Below, in pieces: positions 28,970-38,825 of a stretch of DNA of 64,000 nucleotides (position 1 is its first letter; every line of letters begins with the position of its first letter). The notes below the pieces were generated by a model. It was not told the origin of the DNA. It saw only the letters and a program-made list of their open reading frames with translations, and ran no database searches. The position numbers were made by a program, and so were the translations under genes. The DNA lies in assembly GCA_013177825.1 (NCBI GenBank), contig JABLXX010000001.1, positions 720,936 through 784,935 of the forward strand, given 5' to 3'. Source of the DNA: Syntrophaceae bacterium (GTDB taxonomy: Bacteria > Desulfobacterota > Syntrophia > Syntrophales > PHBD01).

Positions 28970-30706
28970 ATGGATATGATTTTGAGAATCGATATGGGGG
29001 CTGAAGGCGGACCGGCGGCTAGGACAGAGGCGCCGGGAGAATATGCAGGTTATGGGGGGCGGGCGATGACGTCGGCAATCATCTCGAAGGAGGTACCGCC
29101 CCTGTGCCACCCTTTCGGCGCTGAAAACAAGCTGGTCATTGCACCGGGACTTCTTTCAGGGACCGGCGCGGCCATGTCGGGGCGGCTGTCCGTTGGCTGC
29201 AAGAGCCCACTCACGGGAGGTATCAAGGAAGCCAATTCAGGAGGACAGGCGGCCCAAGTTCTCGGTCGGCTTGGATATGCGGCGATTGTCCTGGAAGGAA
29301 AACCGGAGGCCGGACACCTCTACAAAATTCTCATCAAGAAGGATGGCATCCGGATCGAAGAAGACAACAGTCTGCGAATGCTCCCCAATTACGATCTGAT
29401 CCAGAGAATGAAGGAACAGTATGGCGATAAGATTGCCTGCATCTCCATTGGGCCCGCCGGAGAAATGAAGCTCTCAGCTGCATCGGTTGCCTGTACGGAT
29501 CCCGAACTCAGGCCGACCCGCCATGCCGGGCGCGGAGGCGTTGGCGCGGTTATGGGGGCGAAAGGGGTCAAGGTCATTGTGCTGGATGATTCCGGTTTGA
29601 AGAACCGTCAGCCGAAAGATCCTGAAAAATTCAGAGAGGCAAACAAGAAGTTTGTAGCGGGCCTTTCCAGTCACTCCGTAACCGGGCAGGCGCTTCCAGC
29701 ATACGGAACCAATGTCCTGACGAACATCGTCAACGAAGCGGGAGCCTATCCGACGTTCAACTTTCAACAGGGTCAATTCCAGGGGGCTTCGAAAATCAGC
29801 GGCGAGACCTTCGCCGAGCTGGAGACACAGCGTGGCGGGAATCCCTCGCACCCCTGTCACCGGGGATGCGTCATTCGCTGTTCCGGCATCTATAACGACA
29901 AAAACGGTAATTATATTAGCAAGCAGCCGGAATATGAAACCGTCTGGGCTCATGGAGGCAACTGCGGCATCGATGATCCCGACGACATCGCACTCCTTGA
30001 TTTCATGGACGACAACTACGGGCTCGACACCATCGAGATGGGAGCCGCCATCGGGGTTGCCATGCAGGCTGGGATTGCCCGGTTCGGCGACGCGGAGGCG
30101 GCCGTTAATCTGCTGAAGGAAGTGGGGGAGGGCACTCCTCTCGGAAAGATTTTGGGAAGCGGGGCGGCAATAACGGGCAAGGTCTTTGGTGTTGAAAATG
30201 TGCCTGTGGTCAAGGGGCAGGCACTTCCCGCCTATGACCCGCGGGCCGTGCAGGGGATCGGCGTAACGTATGCGACCAGCACCATGGGGGGAGACCATAC
30301 GGCGGGCTACTGCATCGCGACGAACATCCTCAAGTGCGGCGGTTTTGTCGACCCATTACAGGCGGAGGGTCAGGTGGAACTGTCCCGGAACCTGCAGATC
30401 GCCACGGCCGCCATTGACTCGACGGGCATGTGTCTGTTCATTGCTTTCGCTGTTCTGGACCAGCCGGAAACGTTCCAGGCCCTGGTCGACCTGCTCAACT
30501 CGTTCTACGGTTTGAAACTGACCGGTGACGACGTCTCTGCATTGGGCCGGAAGATCCTGGATATGGAACGCGATTTCAACCGCCGCGCCGGTTTCACGAA
30601 GGAGCACGATCGCCTACCGCGGTTCTTCACAAGAGAACCCCTCTATCCCCACAACACGACTTTCATGGTCAAGGATGCCGACTTGGACAGGGTGTTCGAT
30701 TGGTAA
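28970..30706 (+). CDS. Aldehyde ferredoxin oxidoreductase (tungsten/molybdenum pterin enzyme)
   Basis: 578 residues with ribosome site TGGAGG. The AOR family N-terminal domain begins ILRIDMG and includes LVIAPGLLSGTGA, SVGCKSPLTGG and HAGRGGVGAVMGAKGVK. The [4Fe-4S] ligands are C296, C300 and C304 (CHRGCVIRC) plus C488 (DSTGMCLF). GIDDPDDIALLDFMDDNYGL is in the C-terminal domain. The enzyme oxidises aldehydes to acids with ferredoxin, using a bis-pterin tungsten or molybdenum cofactor, in the cytoplasm of anaerobes. It is followed by a MoaD-like sulfur carrier and a ThiF-like E1, both implied in pterin sulfuration. Expression is probably sigma-54 dependent. Confidence 0.94.
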   Translation: MDMILRIDMGAEGGPAARTEAPGEYAGYGGRAMTSAIISKEVPPLCHPFGAENKLVIAPGLLSGTGAAMSGRLSVGCKSPLTGGIKEANSGGQAAQVLGRLGYAAIVLEGKPEAGHLYKILIKKDGIRIEEDNSLRMLPNYDLIQRMKEQYGDKIACISIGPAGEMKLSAASVACTDPELRPTRHAGRGGVGAVMGAKGVKVIVLDDSGLKNRQPKDPEKFREANKKFVAGLSSHSVTGQALPAYGTNVLTNIVNEAGAYPTFNFQQGQFQGASKISGETFAELETQRGGNPSHPCHRGCVIRCSGIYNDKNGNYISKQPEYETVWAHGGNCGIDDPDDIALLDFMDDNYGLDTIEMGAAIGVAMQAGIARFGDAEAAVNLLKEVGEGTPLGKILGSGAAITGKVFGVENVPVVKGQALPAYDPRAVQGIGVTYATSTMGGDHTAGYCIATNILKCGGFVDPLQAEGQVELSRNLQIATAAIDSTGMCLFIAFAVLDQPETFQALVDLLNSFYGLKLTGDDVSALGRKILDMERDFNRRAGFTKEHDRLPRFFTREPLYPHNTTFMVKDADLDRVFDW

Positions 30707-30735
30707 AATAACGATCGGTGTTGCTGCTGTGTTTG

Positions 30736-30765
30736 TTCCGGCGGGGGGAGTTATCCCCGCCGGAA
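30736..30765 (+). promoter_or_regulatory. Strong stem-loop between AOR gene and moaD-like gene
   Basis: TTCCGGCGGGG pairs perfectly over 11 bases with CCCCGCCGGAA around an eight-base loop. No T-run follows, so it may stabilise the AOR mRNA 3' end or lower expression of the downstream genes. Confidence 0.6.
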
Positions 30766-30813
30766 TGAATCATTTCCAAAATATATACGGGGACAGTTTA
30801 CTCCTTATCGGGA

Positions 30814-31038
30814 ATGAAAATTCAAGTGAAGCTGTTTGCCTCCCTACGGAGGGGGCGCTTTGACGTTTGCAGTCTGGAGTGCGGTGAAGGAACCGTCGTG
30901 GAGGATGTCTTGTCGATCCTGGGAATACCCGAGCAAGAGGCCTCCATCATCTTCATCAACAGCCGCATAGCGGACAAGCGCTCCCTCCTGCGAGGGGAAG
31001 ACAATCTGGCGATCTTTCCACCCATTGGAGGGGGATAA
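30814..31038 (+). CDS. MoaD/ThiS-family sulfur carrier protein
   Basis: 74 residues with a ubiquitin-like beta-grasp pattern: MKIQVKLFASLRRG start, EGTVVEDVLSILGI, FINSRIADKRSLLRGEDNLA and the C-terminal IFPPIGGG. The terminal Gly-Gly is the site of adenylation and thiocarboxylation. It should donate sulfur to molybdopterin for the neighbouring tungsten/molybdenum enzyme. The next gene, the likely activating E1, starts five bases after its stop. Confidence 0.9.
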   Translation: MKIQVKLFASLRRGRFDVCSLECGEGTVVEDVLSILGIPEQEASIIFINSRIADKRSLLRGEDNLAIFPPIGGG

Positions 31039-31042
31039 ACAA

Positions 31043-31861
31043 ATGGAGTCCATCGAAGGCTTTCTCGCATCCAATTCCCGGGAGGGGCTTGTTTCCCTCG
31101 CTGTCCAACAGGAAGCAAAACGCAGGTTTCATCTGACTCACCGGGAAACCGAGGAATTCATCCTCTCCATGGACCTGTTCCCGATCCGCTACGCCAGAAA
31201 CCGTAAGACCTTCTCCACGGAACAGCAGTTGAAACTCCTGAACAGCCGGATTGCCGTTATCGGCTGCGGAGGATTGGGCGGGTACATCGTGGAGGAGCTG
31301 GCCCGCCTCGGTGTGGGGTCGATCCTGGTCGTGGACCCGGATACTTTTAATGAGCACAACCTGAACCGCCAGCTATTCTCCGTTCCGGGAAACCTGGGGA
31401 TGCCCAAGGCTGTAGCCGCTGTGCGCAGGGCGAAAGAGATCAATCCCGCCATCCATGCCATCGCGATGGTCACATCCTTTTCGGAGGAGAACGGCGAAGA
31501 CCTGCTCATGGACATTCAAGTAGCCGCGGACGCACTTGACAATGTTCCCGCCCGCCTGGATCTGGCCGGAGTCTGCGACCGGATGGACATCCCCCTCGTC
31601 CACGGCAGCGTCGGCGGCTGGTACGGTACGGTGGCCACGCAGTATCCAGGTGAACGGACGATTCAGCGCCTTTTCGCCAATTTCTCGGGAAGCAAGGGCA
31701 TCGAGGAAGAACTCGGCAACACGTCGTTCACTCCTCCGCTGGTAGCCAGCATCGAGGTGGCGGAAATCATCAAAATCCTCCTAGGCGAGGGGACAACCCT
31801 GAGGGGCAAGCTTCTATCCATCAACCTGATCGACATGGAGATTGTGGACATCAATCTGTAA
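31043..31861 (+). CDS. ThiF/MoeB/HesA-family adenylyltransferase (E1-like)
   Basis: 272 residues from ATG 31043, which follows GGAGGGGG; a TTG at 31025 inside moaD is less likely. A helical N-terminal extension of about 60 residues precedes the Rossmann ATP site RIAVIGCGGLGGYIVEEL. DPDTFNEHNLNRQLF (adenylation Arg/Asn), ALDNVPARL and HGSVGGWYG follow. The two CxxC zinc pairs of MoeB are absent. It should adenylate the C-terminus of the MoaD-like carrier. The AOR-MoaD-ThiF order suggests dedicated cofactor sulfuration for the oxidoreductase. Confidence 0.88.
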   Translation: MESIEGFLASNSREGLVSLAVQQEAKRRFHLTHRETEEFILSMDLFPIRYARNRKTFSTEQQLKLLNSRIAVIGCGGLGGYIVEELARLGVGSILVVDPDTFNEHNLNRQLFSVPGNLGMPKAVAAVRRAKEINPAIHAIAMVTSFSEENGEDLLMDIQVAADALDNVPARLDLAGVCDRMDIPLVHGSVGGWYGTVATQYPGERTIQRLFANFSGSKGIEEELGNTSFTPPLVASIEVAEIIKILLGEGTTLRGKLLSINLIDMEIVDINL

Positions 31862-31865
31862 TTTT

Positions 31866-31902
31866 CGAGACCCCTCCACGCGGTGGGATCTCGTTGTTTT
31901 TT
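31866..31902 (+). terminator. Terminator of the AOR operon
   Basis: CGAGA (31866) pairs with TCTCG (31889), with inner CCC/GGG pairing, followed by TTGTTTTTT. Confidence 0.72.
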
Positions 31903-32267
31903 AGGAAACCGCTTCCTTTCCCCCATCTGCAGTCACAGCAGGGTTTTGCCTTCAGGAACTCCATGATCGGAGGATGAGGGGTTTGCCTCCCGATCCTGGA
32001 ATCCGCCAGCGCTCAATCTTGGGATAACCTTTTGATTCTGAGCACGTAACCGCCGGAGCGGTCTGATCGACAGGCCAGGGCAAGACTCGATTCACACCTC
32101 CCTGTGTTCCCGTGTTCGTGAGGAAGGCGGGAATACGGTGCTACCTGGACGGCATTAAGGAAAGCGACCGGAGGTTCTCCTGCTATTGCGCATTCGGATG
32201 CGGTTTTGGTCGTGAGCAATCATCCGAATGATTCAAATACAACGCTGGCGACATATTCGAGGCTGAC
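31903..32267. other. Gene-free spacer before the autotransporter
   Basis: No ORF with a ribosome site on either strand and no repeat or promoter that I could defend. Only a weak CGAGG precedes the autotransporter start. Confidence 0.45.
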
Positions 32268-35200
32268 ATGGAAACGAGAAAAAAAGTGAATAGAAGAAAT
32301 TATTTGTTCATTTTCGCAATTTTGTTGGCAATCCTCCTTTTCGCCTCACCTACTTGGTCAAGATGTCCCGGTGTAGGTGAAGTTAGCTCGGTCGTCATTA
32401 TCGATGGAGACGATGCTTGTTTAGATGGGGTCTCTGCAAATAACGCTTTGGAAGCATATATATATGGTTCGATCATTACTTCAGAAGGTCAGGCCGTCGT
32501 AAATAATAGTCACGATGACAATACAAAAGTTCGAGTTTATGCAACTGGCCAACTTACGACATCTTGGGAAAAGACTGTAGAGATATTTGCTACAGTTGAA
32601 ACACATAATAGTGCTGAAATTGTTAATCTTGGAGCTATCTCCAGCGATCATAATGCCGGTATCCGTGTGCGCGGTGGTCAAGCACTTGTCACAAACAATG
32701 GATACATATTTGGAGGACAATATGGAATTATGGCAGATGACAAAACTGCCAATCATAGTATTCGAAATGAAGTATCTTCCACCACCACAGTAAAAAACAC
32801 GATAAAAGGAGGTGTTGCAGGCATCCTGATTTCGAACGGCGATGTCATAAATGGTAAGGATGCTAAGATTATCGGTGGTGAGTCCGGAATCGAGGTTCAA
32901 GGTGGCGGGTCAAAGGTCAAGATCACAAATGATGGAGGTGACATCACTGGTGGTAAGAACGGGATCAAGGTCAATGAAGGAAGGGGAGATGTCACGATCG
33001 AAAATACGGGAGGCAATATCACTGGTAATGATTACGGAATCAAGGTTGAAGGAAGTGGGGGAGGCGTCACGGTCGACAATACGGGGAAGATTGAAGGTGA
33101 AAATGCGGACGGCATCCGTCTTGAAGGGACCGGATCCACCGTCAACAACAAGGAGGGGGGAACGATCAAGGGAGGAGTCGTCGGTATATCGGTAGTGGAG
33201 ACGGCTACAATTACCAATGAGAATGGTGCGACGATTCAAGGGACAAAGACGGGTGTTCGATACGAGCAATACAATACGTTCACAAACGATGGCAAGGTAG
33301 AAGGTACGGAGGAGGGGGGCATAGCTTTTGGAAAAGGTGGCGAACTCATCAACAATGAAACCGGTGAAGTGACCGGTAACGCGTATGCAGTATATACAGG
33401 AACCTATAATGACGATCCGACAAAGCAAACAGATAAACTCATTGTAACCAATTATGGCACCCTTTCAGCAACCGGTCCGAATGGAATTGGACTGGTGATC
33501 GGCAACGCCGAGTCAGACATCACCAACAAATCGCGAGGAAAAATAAAGGGCACAAAGTACGGCGTTTATGTCCTGGAGAACGGTAAACTGAAGAACGAAG
33601 CAGGTGCGACGATTATCGGCGGCACAGCAGGTGTAAGATTTGAGAACCAAGCAGAGTTTACAAACAGTGGCAGTATAGGCGAGATGGACCAAAAGACAGG
33701 CAAGGCTTCCGGCAAAGACGGTGTCGTTTTCGCGAACGGTGCGACATTATTTGCGAATGAATCCACCGGTTTTGTGGTCGGCAATGAGAACGGGGTAAAA
33801 TCCATCGGCGACGCAACGGTGATAAATAAAGGAACCATCACAGGTGGGGAGTATGGGGTGAGGGCCGTTGCCCGTGATGATGGCAGCGGCGGAAAACTGA
33901 GCTTAACGAATGAAGGGACCGTCAGCGGCGGTACAACGGGAGTTGAGGCCAACGGTGGTGATATTACGAACACAGGGAAAATTATTGGCGGGACTAATGG
34001 TATTAATATCTTCAGTGCAAGCACCGGGAACATGGAGATTACCAATTATGGGACAATTACCGGCGAGACGGGGTACGGGATTAATGCCAATCATAATGGA
34101 TCCGCTACAATCACAAATTCGGGGACAATCGAGGGAGCGATTCGAGGCATCGACATAAATAAAGGCAAAGTCATAAACAAAGCAGGTGCCAAGATCACGG
34201 GCGGCGAGAACGGCATTCGTGTTTATAAGAACGCTGTCATTGAGAACTACGGGACCATCAGCGGTGGGACGCAGAACGGCATCTATCTTGACGAAAACGG
34301 GACCGTCAACAATCGGGCGGGGGGATTGATTTGGGGAGATACATATAACGGCATATGGGCGAGGGGTACGAGCACGATCACCAATGCCGCAGGCGCAACG
34401 ATCCACGGGCAAACCACAGGGGTCCTGTACTCGCAAAACAACACGTTCACAAATGACGGCAAAATTGAGGGCGTCACTGGTAACGGTGTTGAATTCCAGG
34501 ACGGCGGCGAATTCACCAACAACGCCACCGGTGAAGTAACCGGTGGAAAGTATGGGGTGGCGACGACCGGCGGCACGATCACAAACGACGGGATTATTAG
34601 CGGTGGTCGAAGCGGTATTTATACAGGCGGGGAAAGCACCGCGAACCTGGAAATCGTCAATCGGGGGACAATCAGAGGTGATGCATTATACGGGATTGAG
34701 GCCCGGCATAAAGGGGCAGCCAATATTACAAATTGGAATAATATATACGGCAAGTATCGGGGTATCGAAATAAATAACGGTACGGTTACGAACAAGGCTG
34801 GTGCCAATATTACGGGCGGCGAGAACGGCATTCGTGTTTATAAGAACGCTGTCATTGAGAACTACGGTGCCATCAGCGGTGGGACGCAGAACGGCATCTA
34901 TCTTGACGAAAACGGGACCGTCAACAATCGGGCGGGGGGATTGATAGAAGGAAAAACATATAACGGCATCTGGGCAAGGGGTACGAGCACGATCACCAAT
35001 GCTGCAGGCGCAACGATCCGCGGGCAAATAACGGGGATTTTGTACTCGCGATACAATACGTTCACAAATGACGGAAAGGTGGAGGGCGTCACTGGAAACG
35101 GCATCGAATTCCAGAACGGCGGTGAATTCACCAACAACGCCACCGGTGAAGTAACCGGTGGAACGTATGGGGTGGCGACAACCGGCGGCACGATCACGAA

Positions 35201-38200
35201 CTACGGGAACATTGAGGGCGGCGATGCCGGGGTCGCGATGGGCGGCGGCACACTGTTAAACAACAACCTGATTTCCAGCAAGGGCACAGGCGTTCTGGCC
35301 GGGGCAGCTACCGTCGATAACAACGGAACCATTACCGGTGATGAGACCGGTGTTTCGATCAGCGGTGGCACACTTACGAATGACAATATAATTTTTGGAG
35401 GGATCACGGGTGTTTTAAGCAGCGGTGGTAACGATACAAACAACAGCATGATTTCCGGTGGTGAAACGGGTGTTGTGGTTATCGGGGCGGCTACTTTCAA
35501 TAATTACGGAACAATTGGAGAAATCGTCCAGGACGGGGAAGTCAAACAGACAGCTTTGACTGGTGTTGAGATATATAATGCCAATGCGATCGTAACCAAT
35601 AAAGGCTGGGTGACGACAGAAGGGAAAGTAAAAGGCGGTACGGTAAAAGGAACAAAATACGGCGTCCATCTCAAAAATAACAGCACGTTGACCAACGAGA
35701 AGGGAGCAACTGTCAGTGGCGGCGTGAATGGGATTGAGGTTGAATACGGTAACGTTGAAAACTACGGAGATATCCAGGGTGGTACTGGTTCAGCCATTCA
35801 TGTAGCCAGCGGCGGCTATGGCAAGCTTTATAATTATGCCGGAGGCAAGGTTACAGGTGAAACGTCCGGTACAGCCGTCCAAGTGGACAAGGACGCATAT
35901 GCCTACGTTGAGAACCAGGAGGGCGCAGAAATAAAGGCGGAAGGCAAGGCGATTGACCTCCTGGACGGGGGAAAGGGCGACATCAAGAACAGCGGAGAGA
36001 TCGAGGGGACCGGGACGGAGGGAACCGGGATTCATGTGGGCAAGGCTATGGATGTGGACGGCAAACTGGTACTTTCGGCCGTTGTGACGAATGAGGCCAC
36101 GGGGAAGATCAGCGGCGGCAAGGACGGTATGCTGATAGACGGCCTGAGTGTAATTTACAACTATGGGGAGATGAGGGGTGGTACTGGTTCAGCCATTCAT
36201 GTGGCCAGCGGCGGTCATGGCGAGCTTGTCAATTATGCCGGCGGCAAGGTTACGGGGGGTACGTCCGGTGCAGCCGTCCAGGTGGACAAGGACGCGTATG
36301 CCTATATTGAGAATCATGAAAAGGGAGAGATCGAGGGAGAGACGGCGATCGGCATCAAGGATGGGGGATCGGGCGACGTCGTGAATGTCGGTACGATCGA
36401 GGGGACCGGGACAGAGGGAACCGGGATCCATGTAGGGAAGACTACAGATGCGAACGGTGAACTGGTTCTTTCTACGACTGTAAGGAATGGGACCACAGGG
36501 ACGATCAGCGGCGGCAGGGACGGTGTGCTGATAGACGGCCTGGGTTTAATTTTAAACTACGGGGAGATGAAGGGTGGTACGGGTTCAGCCATTCATGTGG
36601 CCAGCGGTGGTCATGGCGAGCTTGTCAATTACGCCGGCGGCAAGGTTACGGGGGGGACATCCGGTTCAGCCGTCCAGGTGGACAAGGACGGGTATGCCTA
36701 CATTCTGAACCAGGAGAACGCAGAGATAAAAGGGAACGAGTCTGTCATCGATGTTAAGGGGGCGAGCGACATTGAAAACAGCGGCACGATTCAGCAGGAG
36801 AGTAAGTCCGGTACCGATGCTCAGAGTTTCTTATCGGAAAGCAGCATCATTAAAGCCGATGGGACCGTCAGGGCCGCCATCGGCGGCAACAATGCAGGTA
36901 CAGTCACCATCCTCAACAAGACATTGGGCACCATCAAGGGGGAGAGCGGAATCTTCCTGACCGGTACCGGCAACGACACACTCGACAATTACGGTACGAT
37001 CATCGGCACCGGCGGCACGGCCGTCAATATGGGGGGCGGCGATGACACGGTCATCCTGCGTTCGGGATCCCGGGTCACGGGTAACATGGACGGCGGAACC
37101 GGAACCGATTCCATCCTTTTCGAGGGATCCGGGGAAGTTATGAGCGGCACGGCCCTCAATTTTGAAAGCATCACGAAGACAGGCTCCGGGACGTGGACCG
37201 TCAACGGCGACCTCCACAGCGGAAAGACCATATCCGTCTATGGCGGCAGCACAAGCATCCTGAAGGTCAATGGTGATTATATACAGGATGCGAATTCGAC
37301 CTATATCGTGGAGTTCTTGGATGGGTATGCGGGAAAGATCCACGCCACGACGGCGCACCTCAATGGCGGCCTGGTCGTGGCCCTTGGGTACATCCGGGAA
37401 GGTGTCCACACGATCCTTGAGACGGAAAAAGGTGTGACGGGCACGTTTGACGGGCTCGGTGAACCGGGGGTGGAGCATAAGCTTGGCCGCTATATTTCGT
37501 ATGTGCTTCTCTATGACGACAAGAAAGCGGCCATTTCCTACTTCTGGCGGTCCAGGCACTTCGCGGAAGACGCCCTGACCCGAAACGAGAAGGCCGTCGC
37601 CTATTATCTGGACGGCATTTACAACAACCTTTCCGGGGATCTGGCCAACAACGTCTTCCGGGAGCTGATCAAGATGGACGATCCCATGCTCTTCCGCTCG
37701 GCCCTCAACCAGATGGGAGGGGCGAGCCATACGGCCTTTGTCACCGTCGACAAGGACCGCCAGAGCCATTACTACCGGAGCCTCCTCCGGCGCGAGGCGG
37801 ACCTTCCGTTCAAGACGACGGCGGACGAAAAACTCCAAAGCTTCCTGGGACAGACTGCTGCCATGGATGTCGACCAGATTTCTAATGCCCTCGCTGCCGT
37901 CGCCGCTCCCCTGGCTCACATCGCCGGCGGGATGGGGCTTCCCTGGAGCGTCTGGGGCAAGAGTTATGCAACGAAAGGCGAACGCCGGGGAGACGACATT
38001 GCATCGCGGTATGATTACTGGATGGGGGGAGCCCTGTTCGGGATGGATTATCGGCCGCTGCCGGAGCTTCGGCTTGGCGTCTCCATCGGGTACTCGAAGA
38101 CGGACATGACGATGAAGGACCTTCAGGACAGCGGCCAGGAGGACAGCTTCCAGAGTTCGCTGTACGCGTCTTATTCCCAGGACAACTGGTATGTCGATGT

Positions 38201-38774
38201 CGCACTCACCCAGGCCCGCAACAACTACACCATGAGCCGCTCCATTGACTTCGGCGAGATCTCACGGACAGCCGAGAGCAGTTACGACGGGTACGAGTTT
38301 TCAGGATACGCCGAGGCGGGCTACAGGCTGCAGGCGCGAGGTTTCCAAATCATGCCGGTTGTGTCCTGTCAGGCCCTCCGCCATCACCGGAACGGCTTCC
38401 GGGAGAGCGGTGCGGATTCCTTGAATCTGATCTCGGAAGGCGAGGATACCGACTCGCTGCAGACTTCCCTGGGTATGAAGATCAGCAGAACGTTCAATGC
38501 CGGCGAGAGACTTACATTAACGCCGGAATTCTCCGCCCGTTGGATCTATGAATTCGGCGATCCGGAGGCGCTCCTGAATGCCCGTTTTGCCGGTGCGCCA
38601 GCCGGCTCGTTCGCAGTGTACTCCGATAACGCCCGCCGGAGCAGCGCCGCCGCCACGTTGGGGGTCACCGGCGACATGGGAAAAAGCCTCGGCTTCTTCC
38701 TCCATTACGACGTCGAGCTGAGGGAACGCCAGGCCAGCCACGCCGCGAGCGGAGGTCTGCGATACAGCTGGTAG
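32268..38774 (+). CDS. Giant autotransporter (type Va) with repetitive passenger
   Basis: 2168 residues. A basic N-terminus and hydrophobic core (about residues 12-30) form an extended signal peptide. The passenger, about residues 40-1750, is a Gly/Asn/Thr-rich beta-helix built from short strands such as TITNAAGATI, NTFTNDGKIEG and GEVTGGKYGV. It contains large internal duplications. A junction segment (GDDTVILRSGSRVTG, SITKTGSGTWTVNGD) is typical of the autochaperone region. The last 290 or so residues are the outer-membrane beta-barrel (PF03797 type), from PWSVWGKSYATKG to the terminal GGLRYSW ending in an aromatic residue. No protease triad was seen in the passenger; adhesion or aggregation is likely. 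The passenger DNA is lower in GC than the barrel. Confidence 0.93.
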   Translation: METRKKVNRRNYLFIFAILLAILLFASPTWSRCPGVGEVSSVVIIDGDDACLDGVSANNALEAYIYGSIITSEGQAVVNNSHDDNTKVRVYATGQLTTSWEKTVEIFATVETHNSAEIVNLGAISSDHNAGIRVRGGQALVTNNGYIFGGQYGIMADDKTANHSIRNEVSSTTTVKNTIKGGVAGILISNGDVINGKDAKIIGGESGIEVQGGGSKVKITNDGGDITGGKNGIKVNEGRGDVTIENTGGNITGNDYGIKVEGSGGGVTVDNTGKIEGENADGIRLEGTGSTVNNKEGGTIKGGVVGISVVETATITNENGATIQGTKTGVRYEQYNTFTNDGKVEGTEEGGIAFGKGGELINNETGEVTGNAYAVYTGTYNDDPTKQTDKLIVTNYGTLSATGPNGIGLVIGNAESDITNKSRGKIKGTKYGVYVLENGKLKNEAGATIIGGTAGVRFENQAEFTNSGSIGEMDQKTGKASGKDGVVFANGATLFANESTGFVVGNENGVKSIGDATVINKGTITGGEYGVRAVARDDGSGGKLSLTNEGTVSGGTTGVEANGGDITNTGKIIGGTNGINIFSASTGNMEITNYGTITGETGYGINANHNGSATITNSGTIEGAIRGIDINKGKVINKAGAKITGGENGIRVYKNAVIENYGTISGGTQNGIYLDENGTVNNRAGGLIWGDTYNGIWARGTSTITNAAGATIHGQTTGVLYSQNNTFTNDGKIEGVTGNGVEFQDGGEFTNNATGEVTGGKYGVATTGGTITNDGIISGGRSGIYTGGESTANLEIVNRGTIRGDALYGIEARHKGAANITNWNNIYGKYRGIEINNGTVTNKAGANITGGENGIRVYKNAVIENYGAISGGTQNGIYLDENGTVNNRAGGLIEGKTYNGIWARGTSTITNAAGATIRGQITGILYSRYNTFTNDGKVEGVTGNGIEFQNGGEFTNNATGEVTGGTYGVATTGGTITNYGNIEGGDAGVAMGGGTLLNNNLISSKGTGVLAGAATVDNNGTITGDETGVSISGGTLTNDNIIFGGITGVLSSGGNDTNNSMISGGETGVVVIGAATFNNYGTIGEIVQDGEVKQTALTGVEIYNANAIVTNKGWVTTEGKVKGGTVKGTKYGVHLKNNSTLTNEKGATVSGGVNGIEVEYGNVENYGDIQGGTGSAIHVASGGYGKLYNYAGGKVTGETSGTAVQVDKDAYAYVENQEGAEIKAEGKAIDLLDGGKGDIKNSGEIEGTGTEGTGIHVGKAMDVDGKLVLSAVVTNEATGKISGGKDGMLIDGLSVIYNYGEMRGGTGSAIHVASGGHGELVNYAGGKVTGGTSGAAVQVDKDAYAYIENHEKGEIEGETAIGIKDGGSGDVVNVGTIEGTGTEGTGIHVGKTTDANGELVLSTTVRNGTTGTISGGRDGVLIDGLGLILNYGEMKGGTGSAIHVASGGHGELVNYAGGKVTGGTSGSAVQVDKDGYAYILNQENAEIKGNESVIDVKGASDIENSGTIQQESKSGTDAQSFLSESSIIKADGTVRAAIGGNNAGTVTILNKTLGTIKGESGIFLTGTGNDTLDNYGTIIGTGGTAVNMGGGDDTVILRSGSRVTGNMDGGTGTDSILFEGSGEVMSGTALNFESITKTGSGTWTVNGDLHSGKTISVYGGSTSILKVNGDYIQDANSTYIVEFLDGYAGKIHATTAHLNGGLVVALGYIREGVHTILETEKGVTGTFDGLGEPGVEHKLGRYISYVLLYDDKKAAISYFWRSRHFAEDALTRNEKAVAYYLDGIYNNLSGDLANNVFRELIKMDDPMLFRSALNQMGGASHTAFVTVDKDRQSHYYRSLLRREADLPFKTTADEKLQSFLGQTAAMDVDQISNALAAVAAPLAHIAGGMGLPWSVWGKSYATKGERRGDDIASRYDYWMGGALFGMDYRPLPELRLGVSIGYSKTDMTMKDLQDSGQEDSFQSSLYASYSQDNWYVDVALTQARNNYTMSRSIDFGEISRTAESSYDGYEFSGYAEAGYRLQARGFQIMPVVSCQALRHHRNGFRESGADSLNLISEGEDTDSLQTSLGMKISRTFNAGERLTLTPEFSARWIYEFGDPEALLNARFAGAPAGSFAVYSDNARRSSAAATLGVTGDMGKSLGFFLHYDVELRERQASHAASGGLRYSW
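34196..35199 (+). repeat. Near-identical 0.39-kb direct repeat inside the autotransporter passenger
   Basis: 34196-34584 is repeated at 34811-35199, offset exactly 615 bases (205 codons). The first 130 bases are almost identical and the rest differs at scattered positions. The in-frame offset suggests recent duplication within the gene. Confidence 0.85.
35775..36720 (+). repeat. Three in-frame tandem modules in the passenger
   Basis: The segment encoding GGTGSAIHVASGG and later AVQVDKDAYAY starts near 35775, 36174 and 36570. The spacing is 399 and 396 bases (133 and 132 codons). Copies two and three are closest to each other. Confidence 0.85.
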
Positions 38775-38825
38775 TTTATGAGAAAGTATTCCTGCTGCAA
38801 TTTTTCCCATTGAGAAAGGTAGATC

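Noticed and set aside
34196-36720. Repeats considered as a CRISPR array
   Set aside because: They are long, in-frame, protein-coding modules at 132-205 codon spacing, not 25-40 base repeats with unique spacers.
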